Shown: positions 1-7,995 of the stretch, piece after piece | Layout: every line of letters starts with the position of its first letter | Position numbering within the stretch: position 1 is the first letter of the stretch | Notes under the pieces: generated by a model | Told to the model about the DNA's origin: nothing | What the model saw: only the letters and a program-made list of their open reading frames with translations | Databases searched by the model: none | Translations under genes and position numbers: made by a program | Source of the DNA: Puia dinghuensis | Lineage (GTDB): Bacteria > Bacteroidota > Bacteroidia > Chitinophagales > Chitinophagaceae | Assembly: GCA_026224995.1 (NCBI GenBank) | Contig: JAMFRX010000759.1 | Coordinates: 1 to 11,335 of the forward strand | Direction of reading: 5' to 3' | DNA length: 11,335 bases

Positions 1-90
1 ATCGATGATACAGCAGGCATCCTTTTCATCGAATAGCACGTATGTGTTCTCTTGTACAGGGTTGAACTCGAACGTCTTTACGGTCAGCAT
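1..90 (-). CDS. MBL-fold metallo-hydrolase, N-terminal fragment
   Basis: This is the first 30 codons of a leftward gene that runs off the left edge. It starts at the ATG complementary to 88-90 and stays open to base 1. The fragment contains FEFNPVQENTYVLFDE and ends in CCIID. This is the first beta-hairpin of the glyoxalase-II-like metallo-beta-lactamase fold, where family members read 'FNPFQENTYVL(Y/W)D...(A/V)IIDPG'. The metal-binding HxHxDH motif would lie outside the window, so catalysis cannot be checked. Such proteins are usually small soluble hydrolases of about 210 residues acting on thioesters or related substrates; the substrate here is unknown. The gene is divergent from the outer-membrane protein gene at 170, with 79 bp between the start codons. 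The family call is fairly secure from the motif; any specific function is not. Confidence 0.75.
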   Translation of the reverse strand, partial: MLTVKTFEFNPVQENTYVLFDEKDACCIID

Positions 91-95
91 ATTAA

Positions 96-103
96 CAAAG
101 ATC
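96..103 (-). promoter_or_regulatory. candidate -7 box for the leftward MBL-fold gene
   Basis: On the minus strand this reads GATCTTTG, five of six fixed positions of the Bacteroidota -7 consensus TAnnTTTG. It lies five bases before the ATG, which would give a leaderless or very short leader. No matching TTG -33 box was found 17-23 bp upstream, so this is a weak call. Confidence 0.25.
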
Positions 104-141
104 ACAATTAAAATCTATTTCACCGGTATTGGGGATTGTTA

Positions 142-149
142 TAACTTTA
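142..149 (+). promoter_or_regulatory. candidate -7 box for the outer-membrane protein gene
   Basis: TAACTTTA matches five of six fixed positions of TAnnTTTG and lies 20 bp before the ATG at 170. The -33 region holds only TTTC (118-121), not TTG. A purine-rich stretch (AAAGG and AGG, about 156-167) could help ribosome binding. This is a weak prediction. Confidence 0.3.
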
Positions 150-169
150 AAACTTAAAGGGTAGCAGGT

Positions 170-3100
170 ATGCAATTTCATCAGTTTAGGTTGAAGTCAC
201 ACTTTTTTCTTGGGATATTTACTGGATTGTTGCTTTGCGCCGGCTCCCTGAGGGCACAGGTGAATACTGTCGAATTCGGAAAGAACCGGCTCCAGTTCAA
301 GAAGTTCAAGTGGCAATACTACCAGACGCCCAATTTTAATACCTATTTCAGCCAGGGGGGACAGGATCTTGCCAAATTCGTGCTGCAGGAGGCGGAGAAG
401 GACCTTCCCGGCATCGAGAAGTTCGTGGAGTATGGGTTACAGCGCAGGGCGAATATAGTCGTTTACAATACGTATAATGATCTGGAGCAATCCAATATCG
501 GCCTCAACCTGGACTGGCAGACCACGGGCGGGATCACCAAGCTGGTGAATAACAAGATGGTCCTTTATTTCAATGGGGACCACAACAACCTGCGTCTTCA
601 GATACGGCAGGGCATTGCGCGCACCCTGGTCGAAAACATCCTTTTCGGGGACGACCTGGGGGAATTTGCCGCCAATCAGACCTTGCTGGACCTTCCCCAA
701 TGGCTTACGGACGGCTATATAGAATATGCCGCGGAAACCTGGAATACGGTGCTGGACGACCAGCTGAAATCGGCCATGCTATCTGGCAGGTACAAGAATT
801 TTTACCAGTTCGCGTACGAGCGGCCTAACCTGGCAGGGCATGCGTTCTGGTATTATCTGGCCGACAAGTATAAAAAAGAGAACGTCACGTATTTCCTCTA
901 CCTATCGCGCGTTTACCGCAATCTGAACAATGCCTCGCAGCGGATCTGCAAGAAGAAGTTCAAGGAGGTGCTGAAAGACTTTATGATGGAGGAAGAGGAG
1001 AAATACGAAAAGGACATCCGGGGGCGCCGCAATTTCCCCAAGGGTACGGTATCGGTGACTGAAGACATCAACGATCACAAGGACTTCTTCCACTTCTCCC
1101 CCAACCCCCTGCCGAAGAGCCAGACCTATGCCGACGTGGAGTACAACAGGGGGAAGTATACGGTGACCCTCTACGAAAATTATATTTACGAGCATGTGTT
1201 GCTGAAGAACGGGGTCCGGTCGCTGGAGGAGCAGATCAATCCTCACTATCCGCTGATCTCCTGGGACCCCAAGGGGACCCGGCTGGCCTGCATCTATTGG
1301 GAACGCGGGCAGACCAAGCTCTTTGTTTACGATGTTTTACGGCATTATAAGATCATAAAGCAGGACCTGCCGGATTTTCAGCAGGTGCAGGACTTTAAAT
1401 ATATGCTGAACAACAATACCCTGCTGCTCAGCGCCGTGCGCAATGGGCAGTCGGATATCTACACCTATGATATCGAAAAGCAGACCTACAAGCAGATCAC
1501 CAACGATGTTTACGACGACCTGGATGCCTCTTTCGTCTCCTTTCCGGGGAAGACGGGGATCATCTTCTCCAGTAACCGGCCGGCGGGCATGGCTGTGAAC
1601 AAGGACACTGTAGTGCCTTCCAATTATCACTATAACATCTTCCTGGTAGACAACTGGAATGACAACGAGGGCAAGCAGGTCTCCCAGCTTACCCATCTGA
1701 AGTATGGCAATGCGCGTTCCCCTACGCAGTACAATGTCAGCCACTTTACCTTTGTAAGTGACGAAAATGGCATTGCCAACCGGTATGCCGGGTTCTTTAC
1801 GACAAGGCGCGCCGGTCTCGACACCGTGTATAAGGTCGGCGACGAGCTGCTGCATAATCCCGAACCTGCCGATCTGGATTCGATGTTAAAGGCGCAGAAC
1901 AAGACGCAGCCGGACACTTCCTATGTTTTTGCCATTACGAACGACTCCTCGTATGTCTTCCCGATCACCAATTATCAGAGCAGCCTGGTGGAAACCAAGA
2001 GCGCAGGCGATAACGGCGCGGTCAGCGAGGTGCGGCAGGAAGGCGATATAAAATTCCTGTATAAGCTGAAAGTGGATGATGCGGCATTACAAAAACGCAA
2101 TGTGGTGGCCAGGATGACCGACTATCGCAAGAAGACGGTGGCGGATGCCCAGATCTCCGGAGCCAATGTGCTTCGGCCGGTGGTTCCGCGTAAGACGGAT
2201 ACGGCCCGGAGGCAGCAAAGCAATGACTTCTTCGAGAGCGAATTCGACAAGGGCAAGGATACCGGCGTCAACCGCCGGCCGTTGAATTCCAATCCGTTTG
2301 CTTTGCGGCCCTCGCAATCGACGCCGAAAGAGGAGATACCGATACTGAAGCGGGCGAAGCTTTTTGATTACAACCTGAAATTCTCGGTAGACAACTTTAC
2401 CGCGGGCTTCAATAACGATGTGCTGGTCAGCAAATACCAGACTTATACTGGCTCGCTGCCTATTAACCTGAGCGGCCAGGACGCCTTTAGCGGCATGCTC
2501 AAGGCCTCTATTTTCGACCTCTTCGAGGATATCCGATTCACGGGAGCTGTTCGCCTGCCGTTTTTTGGCAGTGGCTCCAGCGAGTCGCCAGTGGCGTCGA
2601 CCAATACCGGGGTCTTCACCCCGGGGAATTCTTCCTTCTTCGACGGCAGCGGTGAATACTATGCAAGGGTAGACTACCTGAAGCATCTGCTCGACTACTC
2701 ACTGATCTATTACCGGGAGACGCAGACAGGCAATTACCAGGGGGATCCCACATTGGGTGCAGCTGCAGGCTATCCATACGATGCCAAGGAGTATACTAAT
2801 CTCTGGCAGGGCGTGGTGAAGTATCCCTTTGACAAGGTCAGGAGCCTGCGGCTTTCCGTTGGGTACCGGACCGATAAGATCGTGATCCGGCCGGATATCA
2901 ATGGCTTCCCGCCGGTACCGCTCGTGGACAGTGTGGGGTTGACGGCGCCGCCGCTGAACGTTCAGAACTATGGGCTGGTGCATCTGGAATATGTATACGA
3001 TAACACCTTGCTGAAAGCCACCGATATCTGGAATGGGCTGCGGTATAAATTCTACATGGACTGGATGAGCCAGATGAATGCGGGTCCGGGAGAAGGGAGA

Positions 3101-3700
3101 TATGGCTATAATTTTGGGTTCGACGCCCGCCATTATCTGCCGATCTATCGCAACTTTATCTGGGCTGTTCGGGCGGCGGGGGATTTCTCCTGGGGCGATA
3201 AAAAGATCATTTACTACCTCGGCGGCACGGATGGCTGGCTTTTTCCGAAGGCCAACCCACTGCCTACGCCGAAGGATCCTTCCTATGCTTTTCAGACCCT
3301 GGCCGTCAACTTACGTGGCTTTAATCAGAATATCACCAACGGCAACAATGACGTAGTCATTAATAGCGAGCTCCGGCTGCCGGTTTTCACTACCCTGTTC
3401 AATAAGCCCATTAACAATGCGTTCCTGCGGAATTTCCAGGTGGTACAGTTCTTTGATCTGGGTACGGCCTGGAATGGGAAATACAATGGGCTAAAACGCC
3501 CCGAAGTAAGCTACCAGAATGACCCCAGCCTCACCGTATTGGTTAAGGCGGGGGGCATCGGGCCTTTTGCGGGCGGCTATGGTTTCGGAGCCAGGAGCAC
3601 GCTGCTGGGCTATTTCCTGCGATTTGACGCGGGCTGGCAGATGAATACCTTCTTTGGCAATAAGCCGGTGCTAAATGTATCGATGGGGGTCGATTTTTAA
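170..3700 (+). CDS. Outer-membrane protein with peptidase-MA-like, TolB-propeller and beta-barrel regions
   Basis: The product is 1176 residues. Residues 1-30 form a signal peptide: basic start, hydrophobic core GIFTGLLLCAG, likely cleavage after SLRA. About 35-300 resembles the alpha-helical 'peptidase MA-like' region of Bacteroidota TolB-like proteins, but I see no HExxH zinc motif; the equivalent helix reads LRQGIARTLVENILFG, so peptidase activity is unlikely. About 340-560 has repeated TolB/PD40 propeller blades (SWDPKGTRLACIYW, GIIFSSNRPAG). About 600-725 is a polar, low-complexity linker. About 731-1176 is an amphipathic beta-barrel related to Omp85/surface-antigen proteins, with GGYGFGARSTLLGYFLRFDAGW near the end and a terminal Phe, the usual BAM recognition signal. 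It should therefore sit in the outer membrane with the propeller in the periplasm. Its cargo or partner is unknown. It is monocistronic as far as visible, and its stop codon abuts that of creD on the other strand. Confidence 0.85.
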   Translation: MQFHQFRLKSHFFLGIFTGLLLCAGSLRAQVNTVEFGKNRLQFKKFKWQYYQTPNFNTYFSQGGQDLAKFVLQEAEKDLPGIEKFVEYGLQRRANIVVYNTYNDLEQSNIGLNLDWQTTGGITKLVNNKMVLYFNGDHNNLRLQIRQGIARTLVENILFGDDLGEFAANQTLLDLPQWLTDGYIEYAAETWNTVLDDQLKSAMLSGRYKNFYQFAYERPNLAGHAFWYYLADKYKKENVTYFLYLSRVYRNLNNASQRICKKKFKEVLKDFMMEEEEKYEKDIRGRRNFPKGTVSVTEDINDHKDFFHFSPNPLPKSQTYADVEYNRGKYTVTLYENYIYEHVLLKNGVRSLEEQINPHYPLISWDPKGTRLACIYWERGQTKLFVYDVLRHYKIIKQDLPDFQQVQDFKYMLNNNTLLLSAVRNGQSDIYTYDIEKQTYKQITNDVYDDLDASFVSFPGKTGIIFSSNRPAGMAVNKDTVVPSNYHYNIFLVDNWNDNEGKQVSQLTHLKYGNARSPTQYNVSHFTFVSDENGIANRYAGFFTTRRAGLDTVYKVGDELLHNPEPADLDSMLKAQNKTQPDTSYVFAITNDSSYVFPITNYQSSLVETKSAGDNGAVSEVRQEGDIKFLYKLKVDDAALQKRNVVARMTDYRKKTVADAQISGANVLRPVVPRKTDTARRQQSNDFFESEFDKGKDTGVNRRPLNSNPFALRPSQSTPKEEIPILKRAKLFDYNLKFSVDNFTAGFNNDVLVSKYQTYTGSLPINLSGQDAFSGMLKASIFDLFEDIRFTGAVRLPFFGSGSSESPVASTNTGVFTPGNSSFFDGSGEYYARVDYLKHLLDYSLIYYRETQTGNYQGDPTLGAAAGYPYDAKEYTNLWQGVVKYPFDKVRSLRLSVGYRTDKIVIRPDINGFPPVPLVDSVGLTAPPLNVQNYGLVHLEYVYDNTLLKATDIWNGLRYKFYMDWMSQMNAGPGEGRYGYNFGFDARHYLPIYRNFIWAVRAAGDFSWGDKKIIYYLGGTDGWLFPKANPLPTPKDPSYAFQTLAVNLRGFNQNITNGNNDVVINSELRLPVFTTLFNKPINNAFLRNFQVVQFFDLGTAWNGKYNGLKRPEVSYQNDPSLTVLVKAGGIGPFAGGYGFGARSTLLGYFLRFDAGWQMNTFFGNKPVLNVSMGVDF

Positions 3701-5023
3701 TTACAAATTCCCCTGCTCCCATTTTATTTTTCGAGAAAAGTACATGACGAGCGCCAGGATAATGAAGAGCCCTATGCTGCCCATAAGCAAGGCATAATCT
3801 TCCAGTTGGGTCAGGAAGTACACGAAGCCATATTGCAAAGCCAGCAGGAAAGTAACGAACAGGGATATCTTCGAAGAATGCAGCAGGCTGTTTACATACC
3901 AGACGATGAGGCCGATAGTCGCTGCCGCCGCCGTGACATAAGCAGGGCCGAAGCCGAAATATTCGGATAAGGACAGCAGCAGTGTGTAGAAGATACAGAG
4001 GGCAAAGCCCACCAGGACGTATTGGAATGCGTGGATGACAAGGCTGTATATCCATTCGATGAGCAGGAAGGCGGCAAAGGTGAGCACAATGATGAGAATG
4101 GAATACTTGACACAACGGGTAGTCTGCTGATAAGTGTCCACCGGCACGAGAAGGTTGACGCCGAAGGCAGAGCCGCCGAGGTCGTAGTAATCCTGTTTCC
4201 ATTGCTGCGGAAATTTGCGGTTAAGGGCTAATACCTTCCAGTCTGCTATGAACCCAGTGTCTTTCACCGTTCGCAGGTCGGGCAAGATGCTGCCGGTAAA
4301 GCTCGGGGTGGACCAGGCGGAGGAGGCGGAGATCTTTGTTTCCCGGCCACTGGGGACGAAAAGCAGGTTACCGGAGCCTTTGAGCCGGATGGCAGAGGAA
4401 AAATAGAGGGACTGGGATCCTGGTGTTATCCAGTCCGGCAAGGAAGCGCTTAGTGGGGCTTTGAACTGGCTGGTGGTGAGTTTCGACCTCAGCGTAAGAT
4501 CGGCCGACTGGGTAACGTGATCCGATGTTTGAAGGTGCATCACTATATCCTCGTTCAATCCCTGGACGTCGGTGACGTCGAAGAAGAGGGCGGCTTCCTT
4601 CCAGAGCATATCACTGGAAGACAGCCCCAGTTCTTCGAGATGAAGGCTGTCAAAACTGCCCCGGATGTCTATCTCTGCCGTGTACACGATAACCTGGAAA
4701 ATGCCCCGATATCTTTTTTCGGGCAGCAGGTGGGTGTTCATGTTGAGCTTGTCAGGCAGGAAATAGGCCCAGCGTTTGACTTTTTGCGCAGGCGTGCTGG
4801 TGGCGTCGAGATAAGGGATGCCGATGACCGGTCCGGTAACTGTCTGCGAACCGGCCCAGCGGGCGCTAATCTCTTTGATGGCATCTTGCTGTCTTTGCTG
4901 TCGTTCTGATACGAGAGACTGAATAAATGCAGTGGGTATCAGCAACAGGAGGATGAGTGCGCAAATGAGAGCGCTCTTGAAGAGGATCCTGGAATTCTTC
5001 CAGAACCCGTTCGTGTTTTCCAT
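3701..5023 (-). CDS. creD: Cell envelope integrity protein CreD (inner membrane)
   Basis: The product is 440 residues, close to the usual 430-460 for CreD. One N-terminal transmembrane helix (about 14-34, rich in Leu and Ile) is followed by a large mostly beta extracytoplasmic domain (about 35-300). Five more helices follow (about 305-430). The C-terminal signature LEDYALLMGSIGLFIILALV and the closing SRKIKW are characteristic of the family. In enterobacteria CreD is the main output of the CreBC two-component system and affects envelope integrity and beta-lactam tolerance; its biochemical activity is unknown. Here it is the last gene of the leftward cluster, 29 bp after the DUF1361 gene. There is no CreBC pair in the window, and an HTH_34 regulator sits upstream in the same cluster. 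It ends exactly against the convergent gene at 3700. Confidence 0.93.
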   Translation of the reverse strand: MENTNGFWKNSRILFKSALICALILLLLIPTAFIQSLVSERQQRQQDAIKEISARWAGSQTVTGPVIGIPYLDATSTPAQKVKRWAYFLPDKLNMNTHLLPEKRYRGIFQVIVYTAEIDIRGSFDSLHLEELGLSSSDMLWKEAALFFDVTDVQGLNEDIVMHLQTSDHVTQSADLTLRSKLTTSQFKAPLSASLPDWITPGSQSLYFSSAIRLKGSGNLLFVPSGRETKISASSAWSTPSFTGSILPDLRTVKDTGFIADWKVLALNRKFPQQWKQDYYDLGGSAFGVNLLVPVDTYQQTTRCVKYSILIIVLTFAAFLLIEWIYSLVIHAFQYVLVGFALCIFYTLLLSLSEYFGFGPAYVTAAAATIGLIVWYVNSLLHSSKISLFVTFLLALQYGFVYFLTQLEDYALLMGSIGLFIILALVMYFSRKIKWEQGNL

Positions 5024-5052
5024 GATCGGGGGTTTATATGATTAAGAATTAC

Positions 5053-5760
5053 TTATGCCAGGGCCTGGGCCATTTTTTTAAGCATACGATAGATAAAACT
5101 GAGGAGGATAGTAAAGCAGGCGATCATGCTCCAGGCCTGGTGATTTTGCAGGGGATGGGTGATCATGTTCAGCATGTCTGCTGTGAGCTGAAATGGATTG
5201 GATAGGACATCCCAGCTGTTGTAGCGGAGGTAGCGGCCCGTATAGACACCGAGGGCGCTGAGAAACATGACAGCGAACACGAAGACATTGCTATAGAAAG
5301 CGTTCTTATACAGAAGCAGCTTTTCCATCTGGCGCACCGATAATACGCCTAGCAGGAGGCCGTTCCAGGCGAAGGAGAAGATGAGGACCAGGTCGAACCA
5401 TTCCGGTACGCGGGGGTGCTGGCGGTCGACAAGATGGTAGAGGTCGGTGAGGATGTAAAAGGTATTGGGGATGAAGAGCAGCCAGACGAGGGCGATCGTG
5501 AGCGCCCACAAGCGCGATCGGGGTGTTTTGGGGCGGGCGGCATGCTGACGGCGGGTGAGCCAGGTCGACAGGGCGTAGGGGATATAGGCCAGGAAGAGGT
5601 TCCAGACCATGAAGATGAAGATCGGGCTATGGCTGCGGAAGATCCGCAGTGCGACGAGCACGCAGCTGAAAGCTGTCGAGGCGGCCAGGAGGCGGCCGAT
5701 CTCGGAACGTAACAGAATGGGCATCCAGGGCCTGGCGGGCGATAAGGTATCAGGTGTCAT
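5053..5760 (-). CDS. DUF1361 family membrane protein
   Basis: The product is 235 residues with about six transmembrane helices (approximately 20-38, 46-68, 84-107, 121-142, 159-178 and 210-228). DUF1361 hallmarks are FIPNTFYILTDLYHL after helix 3, FAWNGLLLG in helix 4, and GVYTGRYLRYNSWDVL after helix 5. The conserved Asn, Asp, His and Arg residues at the membrane edge suggest an active or binding site, but the function is unknown. The start codon at 5760 overlaps the stop of the DgkA gene in an ATGA, so the two are probably translationally coupled and may act on the same membrane process. The family assignment rests on recognised motifs. Confidence 0.88.
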   Translation of the reverse strand: MTPDTLSPARPWMPILLRSEIGRLLAASTAFSCVLVALRIFRSHSPIFIFMVWNLFLAYIPYALSTWLTRRQHAARPKTPRSRLWALTIALVWLLFIPNTFYILTDLYHLVDRQHPRVPEWFDLVLIFSFAWNGLLLGVLSVRQMEKLLLYKNAFYSNVFVFAVMFLSALGVYTGRYLRYNSWDVLSNPFQLTADMLNMITHPLQNHQAWSMIACFTILLSFIYRMLKKMAQALA

Positions 5761-6131
5761 ATGATCTTGGGTATGAAGATGAGCAATGCTACCACCACTG
5801 CTGTGATGGCGGCGGTGAGGACGGCGCCGGCGGCGAGGTCTTTTACGAGCTTTATTTCGGGATGGCGCTCCCGGGTGATGAGATCAGACAGTCTTTCCAC
5901 GCAGGTGTTGACGATCTCTGCGACCCAGACCAGGCCGGTCACGATGGCGAGGATGGCGGCTTCGGTATAGGAGACATGCAGGAGAAAAGCTACGACGATG
6001 ACTGCGAGGGTCGCCACCACGTGGATACGGGCATTGTGTTCCCGGCCGACGAATTGCCTCAGGCCTGCCAGGGCATGAGAGAAGCTTTTGATCCGGCTGC
6101 GGATGGAGAATTTTTCAGGCTGCATGTTCAT
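5757..6131 (-). CDS. dgkA: DgkA-family lipid kinase (diacylglycerol or undecaprenol kinase)
   Basis: The product is 124 residues, the usual size for DgkA. It has three transmembrane helices after an amphipathic N-terminal surface helix. Catalytic-type residues are all present: E31 in GREHNARIH, E72-x-x-N75-T-x-x-E79, D83, and K97-D98 in VKDLAAGAVL. DgkA enzymes transfer phosphate from ATP to diacylglycerol (Gram-negative type) or undecaprenol (Gram-positive type) at the inner face of the cytoplasmic membrane, recycling lipid by-products of envelope polymer synthesis. The substrate cannot be decided from this sequence. A second Met at residue 3 is an alternative start. It lies 9 bp after the radical SAM gene and overlaps the next gene by four bases. 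Confidence 0.92.
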   Translation of the reverse strand: MNMQPEKFSIRSRIKSFSHALAGLRQFVGREHNARIHVVATLAVIVVAFLLHVSYTEAAILAIVTGLVWVAEIVNTCVERLSDLITRERHPEIKLVKDLAAGAVLTAAITAVVVALLIFIPKII

Positions 6132-6140
6132 GGTTTAAAT

Positions 6141-7544
6141 TTACGCGATTGCGGGGAAAGGTGAAAGCGGTTCCCCGGCGTCCTTTTTCTTTACTTTGGA
6201 GAGGATGGCCTCCAGCAGGGGGAGCATTTTGTTGAGGCCCTGCGTTTTGATCATGAAATTCCAAAGCGGTTCGAACTTCTTCCAGCCGCCTGCGTAGGCA
6301 AAGTGTTTTAGCATATGTTTGAGGTTATCGTGTCCAAGGCTGGCGCGGCAAATATTACTCCAGGAGTAGAAGGAGCGGTAGGCCTGATCGTAGCCCTGTT
6401 TGAGCTCAAGAGCTGAGAGCCCGGTAGTCTTATAGACCACCTGCCGGGTATCGTACTGATCCCAGTTGCGGTGTAAGATGCGGCCTTGTGCTTCCATGTC
6501 CTTGAAAAGGCGGGTACCGGGGTAAGGGGTGAGGATATGGAAGGTACAAGTCGTCAAGCTGTTTTTGACTGCCCATTCCACTGTTCGTTGAAACACGTGT
6601 GGGTCGTCTTCGTCCAGTCCGAATACGAAGCTGCCGTTGATCATGATCCCCAGTGAATGGAGACGCTGGATAGCCAGCTCATAATCCTTGCCGATGTTCT
6701 GGCGTTTATTGCTCTGGACCAGGTTGCCTTTGCTGAGGGTTTCGAATCCTATGAATACGCTGCGCATGCCGGTTTTCGCGGCTTGCTCAATCAGGTCTCC
6801 CCGGAGTATGGCGTCGATGGTAGATGCGCCCTGGAAGACCCTGTTCATTCCCTGCATGCCTGAAAATAAGGCGTTGGCAAAGCGCTGATTACCCAGCAGG
6901 TGGTCGTCCAGGAAATAGAGATGGCGACCGGGAAGGCGATCGATCTCAGCAAGGGCGGCATCGACGCGTTGGGTATAGAAGGAGCGGCCGCCTTCGAAAA
7001 AAGCATCTTTGTAACAGAAATCACAGTGGTGGGGGCAGCCGCGTGAGACGACTATGGAGTTAGGAACAAGGTAGCGTGCGCGTTTTATAAGGTCGCGGCG
7101 GATCGGCGGGATGGTCTGGATATCTCTTTCTTTGTTGTGGTATATCTTACGGGGGCATTTGTTTTGGAAATCCTTCAGGAATTGCGGGAAGGTGTCTTCG
7201 CCGGGGCCGATGAAGATGCTATCAGCATGCAGGACGGCTTCATCCGGCAAAGAACTGGTGTGCAATCCTCCCAGGCATACGTATGCGCCCCGGCTGCGAT
7301 ACCTGTCTGCGATAGCATAAGCCCTGAAAGCATTGGTGATATAGACCTGGATGACAACCAGGTCCGGGGCATCGTCGAGGCTTAGCTCTTCTACGTGTTC
7401 GTCCTGGAGCGAAATATCGTCATCCGGACTGCAATAGGCCGCCAGCGTGGCCAATCCTAAAGGCGGGAACAGGGAATATTTTATCGGCCGCCAAAAGGGG
7501 CTCTTCGCTTCGGTGAGCGCCGGGAGGATCATCTTAATTTTCAT
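6141..7544 (-). CDS. B12-binding-type radical SAM protein
   Basis: The product is 467 residues. About 1-135 is a Rossmann-like cobalamin-binding-type domain: PPLGLATLAAY near the start, DEHVEEL at 48-54, GGLHTSSLPDEA at 92-103, and GPGEDTFPQFL at 113-123. The canonical DxHxxG cobalamin motif is not intact (D48-E-H50-V-E-E53), which is common in this class. About 160-375 is the radical SAM core with the [4Fe-4S] cysteines C170, C174 and C177 in RGCPHHCDFCY, followed by YFLDDHLLG and GFETLSKGN. The C-terminal part contains FYSWSNICRASLG. This architecture is shared by HpnP- and BchE-like enzymes that methylate or cyclise unactivated carbon, often in lipids or tetrapyrroles. The substrate is unknown; placement directly before a lipid kinase makes a membrane-lipid substrate a reasonable guess only. 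Confidence 0.88.
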   Translation of the reverse strand: MKIKMILPALTEAKSPFWRPIKYSLFPPLGLATLAAYCSPDDDISLQDEHVEELSLDDAPDLVVIQVYITNAFRAYAIADRYRSRGAYVCLGGLHTSSLPDEAVLHADSIFIGPGEDTFPQFLKDFQNKCPRKIYHNKERDIQTIPPIRRDLIKRARYLVPNSIVVSRGCPHHCDFCYKDAFFEGGRSFYTQRVDAALAEIDRLPGRHLYFLDDHLLGNQRFANALFSGMQGMNRVFQGASTIDAILRGDLIEQAAKTGMRSVFIGFETLSKGNLVQSNKRQNIGKDYELAIQRLHSLGIMINGSFVFGLDEDDPHVFQRTVEWAVKNSLTTCTFHILTPYPGTRLFKDMEAQGRILHRNWDQYDTRQVVYKTTGLSALELKQGYDQAYRSFYSWSNICRASLGHDNLKHMLKHFAYAGGWKKFEPLWNFMIKTQGLNKMLPLLEAILSKVKKKDAGEPLSPFPAIA

Positions 7545-7554
7545 GGCCGTTTTT

Positions 7555-7935
7555 TTAGTAGCGCAAATGCTGGATGAATGTATAGGCGGTCAGCATGATC
7601 AGGAGCAGGAGGCTTTGCAGAGCGATGGCGGTATTCAGCCAGTTGCGGCGGCGCGATACCTGGACCTGCGGGCCGTGCGGGGACTGCACCAGGTGGAACT
7701 GGAGGATGGCCAGAGCGTTGGAGCCTGCTGCTATCAACAGGCAGATGATGATGAACTGGGCTTTGTGAAAGGCGAAGAGGTCGAAAGGCGACTGCAGGAA
7801 GGAAGGGGCGATGTAGTAGTACAAGGCTTTTGTTCCGAAGCAGAGTCTTGCCAGGATGGTCAGCAGGAACCAGGTGGCCGGCAGCATGAGGGTAATGCCG
7901 AGGATGCCGGAAGTCAGGGGGCGAAGTCGTATCAT
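7555..7935 (-). CDS. Small three-helix membrane protein of unknown function
   Basis: The product is 126 residues and I do not recognise a family. Three hydrophobic segments are visible: about 10-32 (GILGITLMLPATWFLLTILARL), 57-79 (HKAQFIIICLLIAAGSNALAIL) and 101-122 (NTAIALQSLLLLIMLTAYTFI). A polar loop with SRRRN precedes the third helix, and the positive charge suggests that loop is cytoplasmic. There is no signal peptide and no catalytic motif. The ORF is clean, has its own ATG after an A/T-rich stretch, and ends 10 bp before the radical SAM start, so co-translation with that enzyme is likely. The 60 bp upstream hold a second copy of the palindromic element found at the cluster promoter. 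Confidence 0.72.
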   Translation of the reverse strand: MIRLRPLTSGILGITLMLPATWFLLTILARLCFGTKALYYYIAPSFLQSPFDLFAFHKAQFIIICLLIAAGSNALAILQFHLVQSPHGPQVQVSRRRNWLNTAIALQSLLLLIMLTAYTFIQHLRY

Positions 7936-7955
7936 AATTTTCGATTTATAAAAGT

Positions 7956-7972
7956 GCTTTGTATTTCAGAGT
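7956..7972. promoter_or_regulatory. Second, imperfect copy of the candidate HTH_34 operator
   Basis: The arms are GCTTTG and CAGAGT around the spacer TATTT, and four of six arm pairs match. Read on the plus strand it matches the minus-strand reading of the element at 8949-8965 over CTTTGTATTTCARAGTGYT, including an identical spacer. It lies in the 60-bp gap between the regulator gene and the next membrane-protein gene, 21 bp before the latter's start. No good TAnnTTTG box was found here, so it may act on an internal promoter I cannot define, as an auxiliary site, or not at all. Confidence 0.45.
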
Positions 7973-7995
7973 GTTGGGTCAAAAAAAATAGTCGG

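Noticed and set aside
2087..2686. Minus-strand open frame of 199 codons inside the outer-membrane protein gene
   Set aside because: No recognisable motif, and fully contained within a gene with a coherent domain order, so a shadow.
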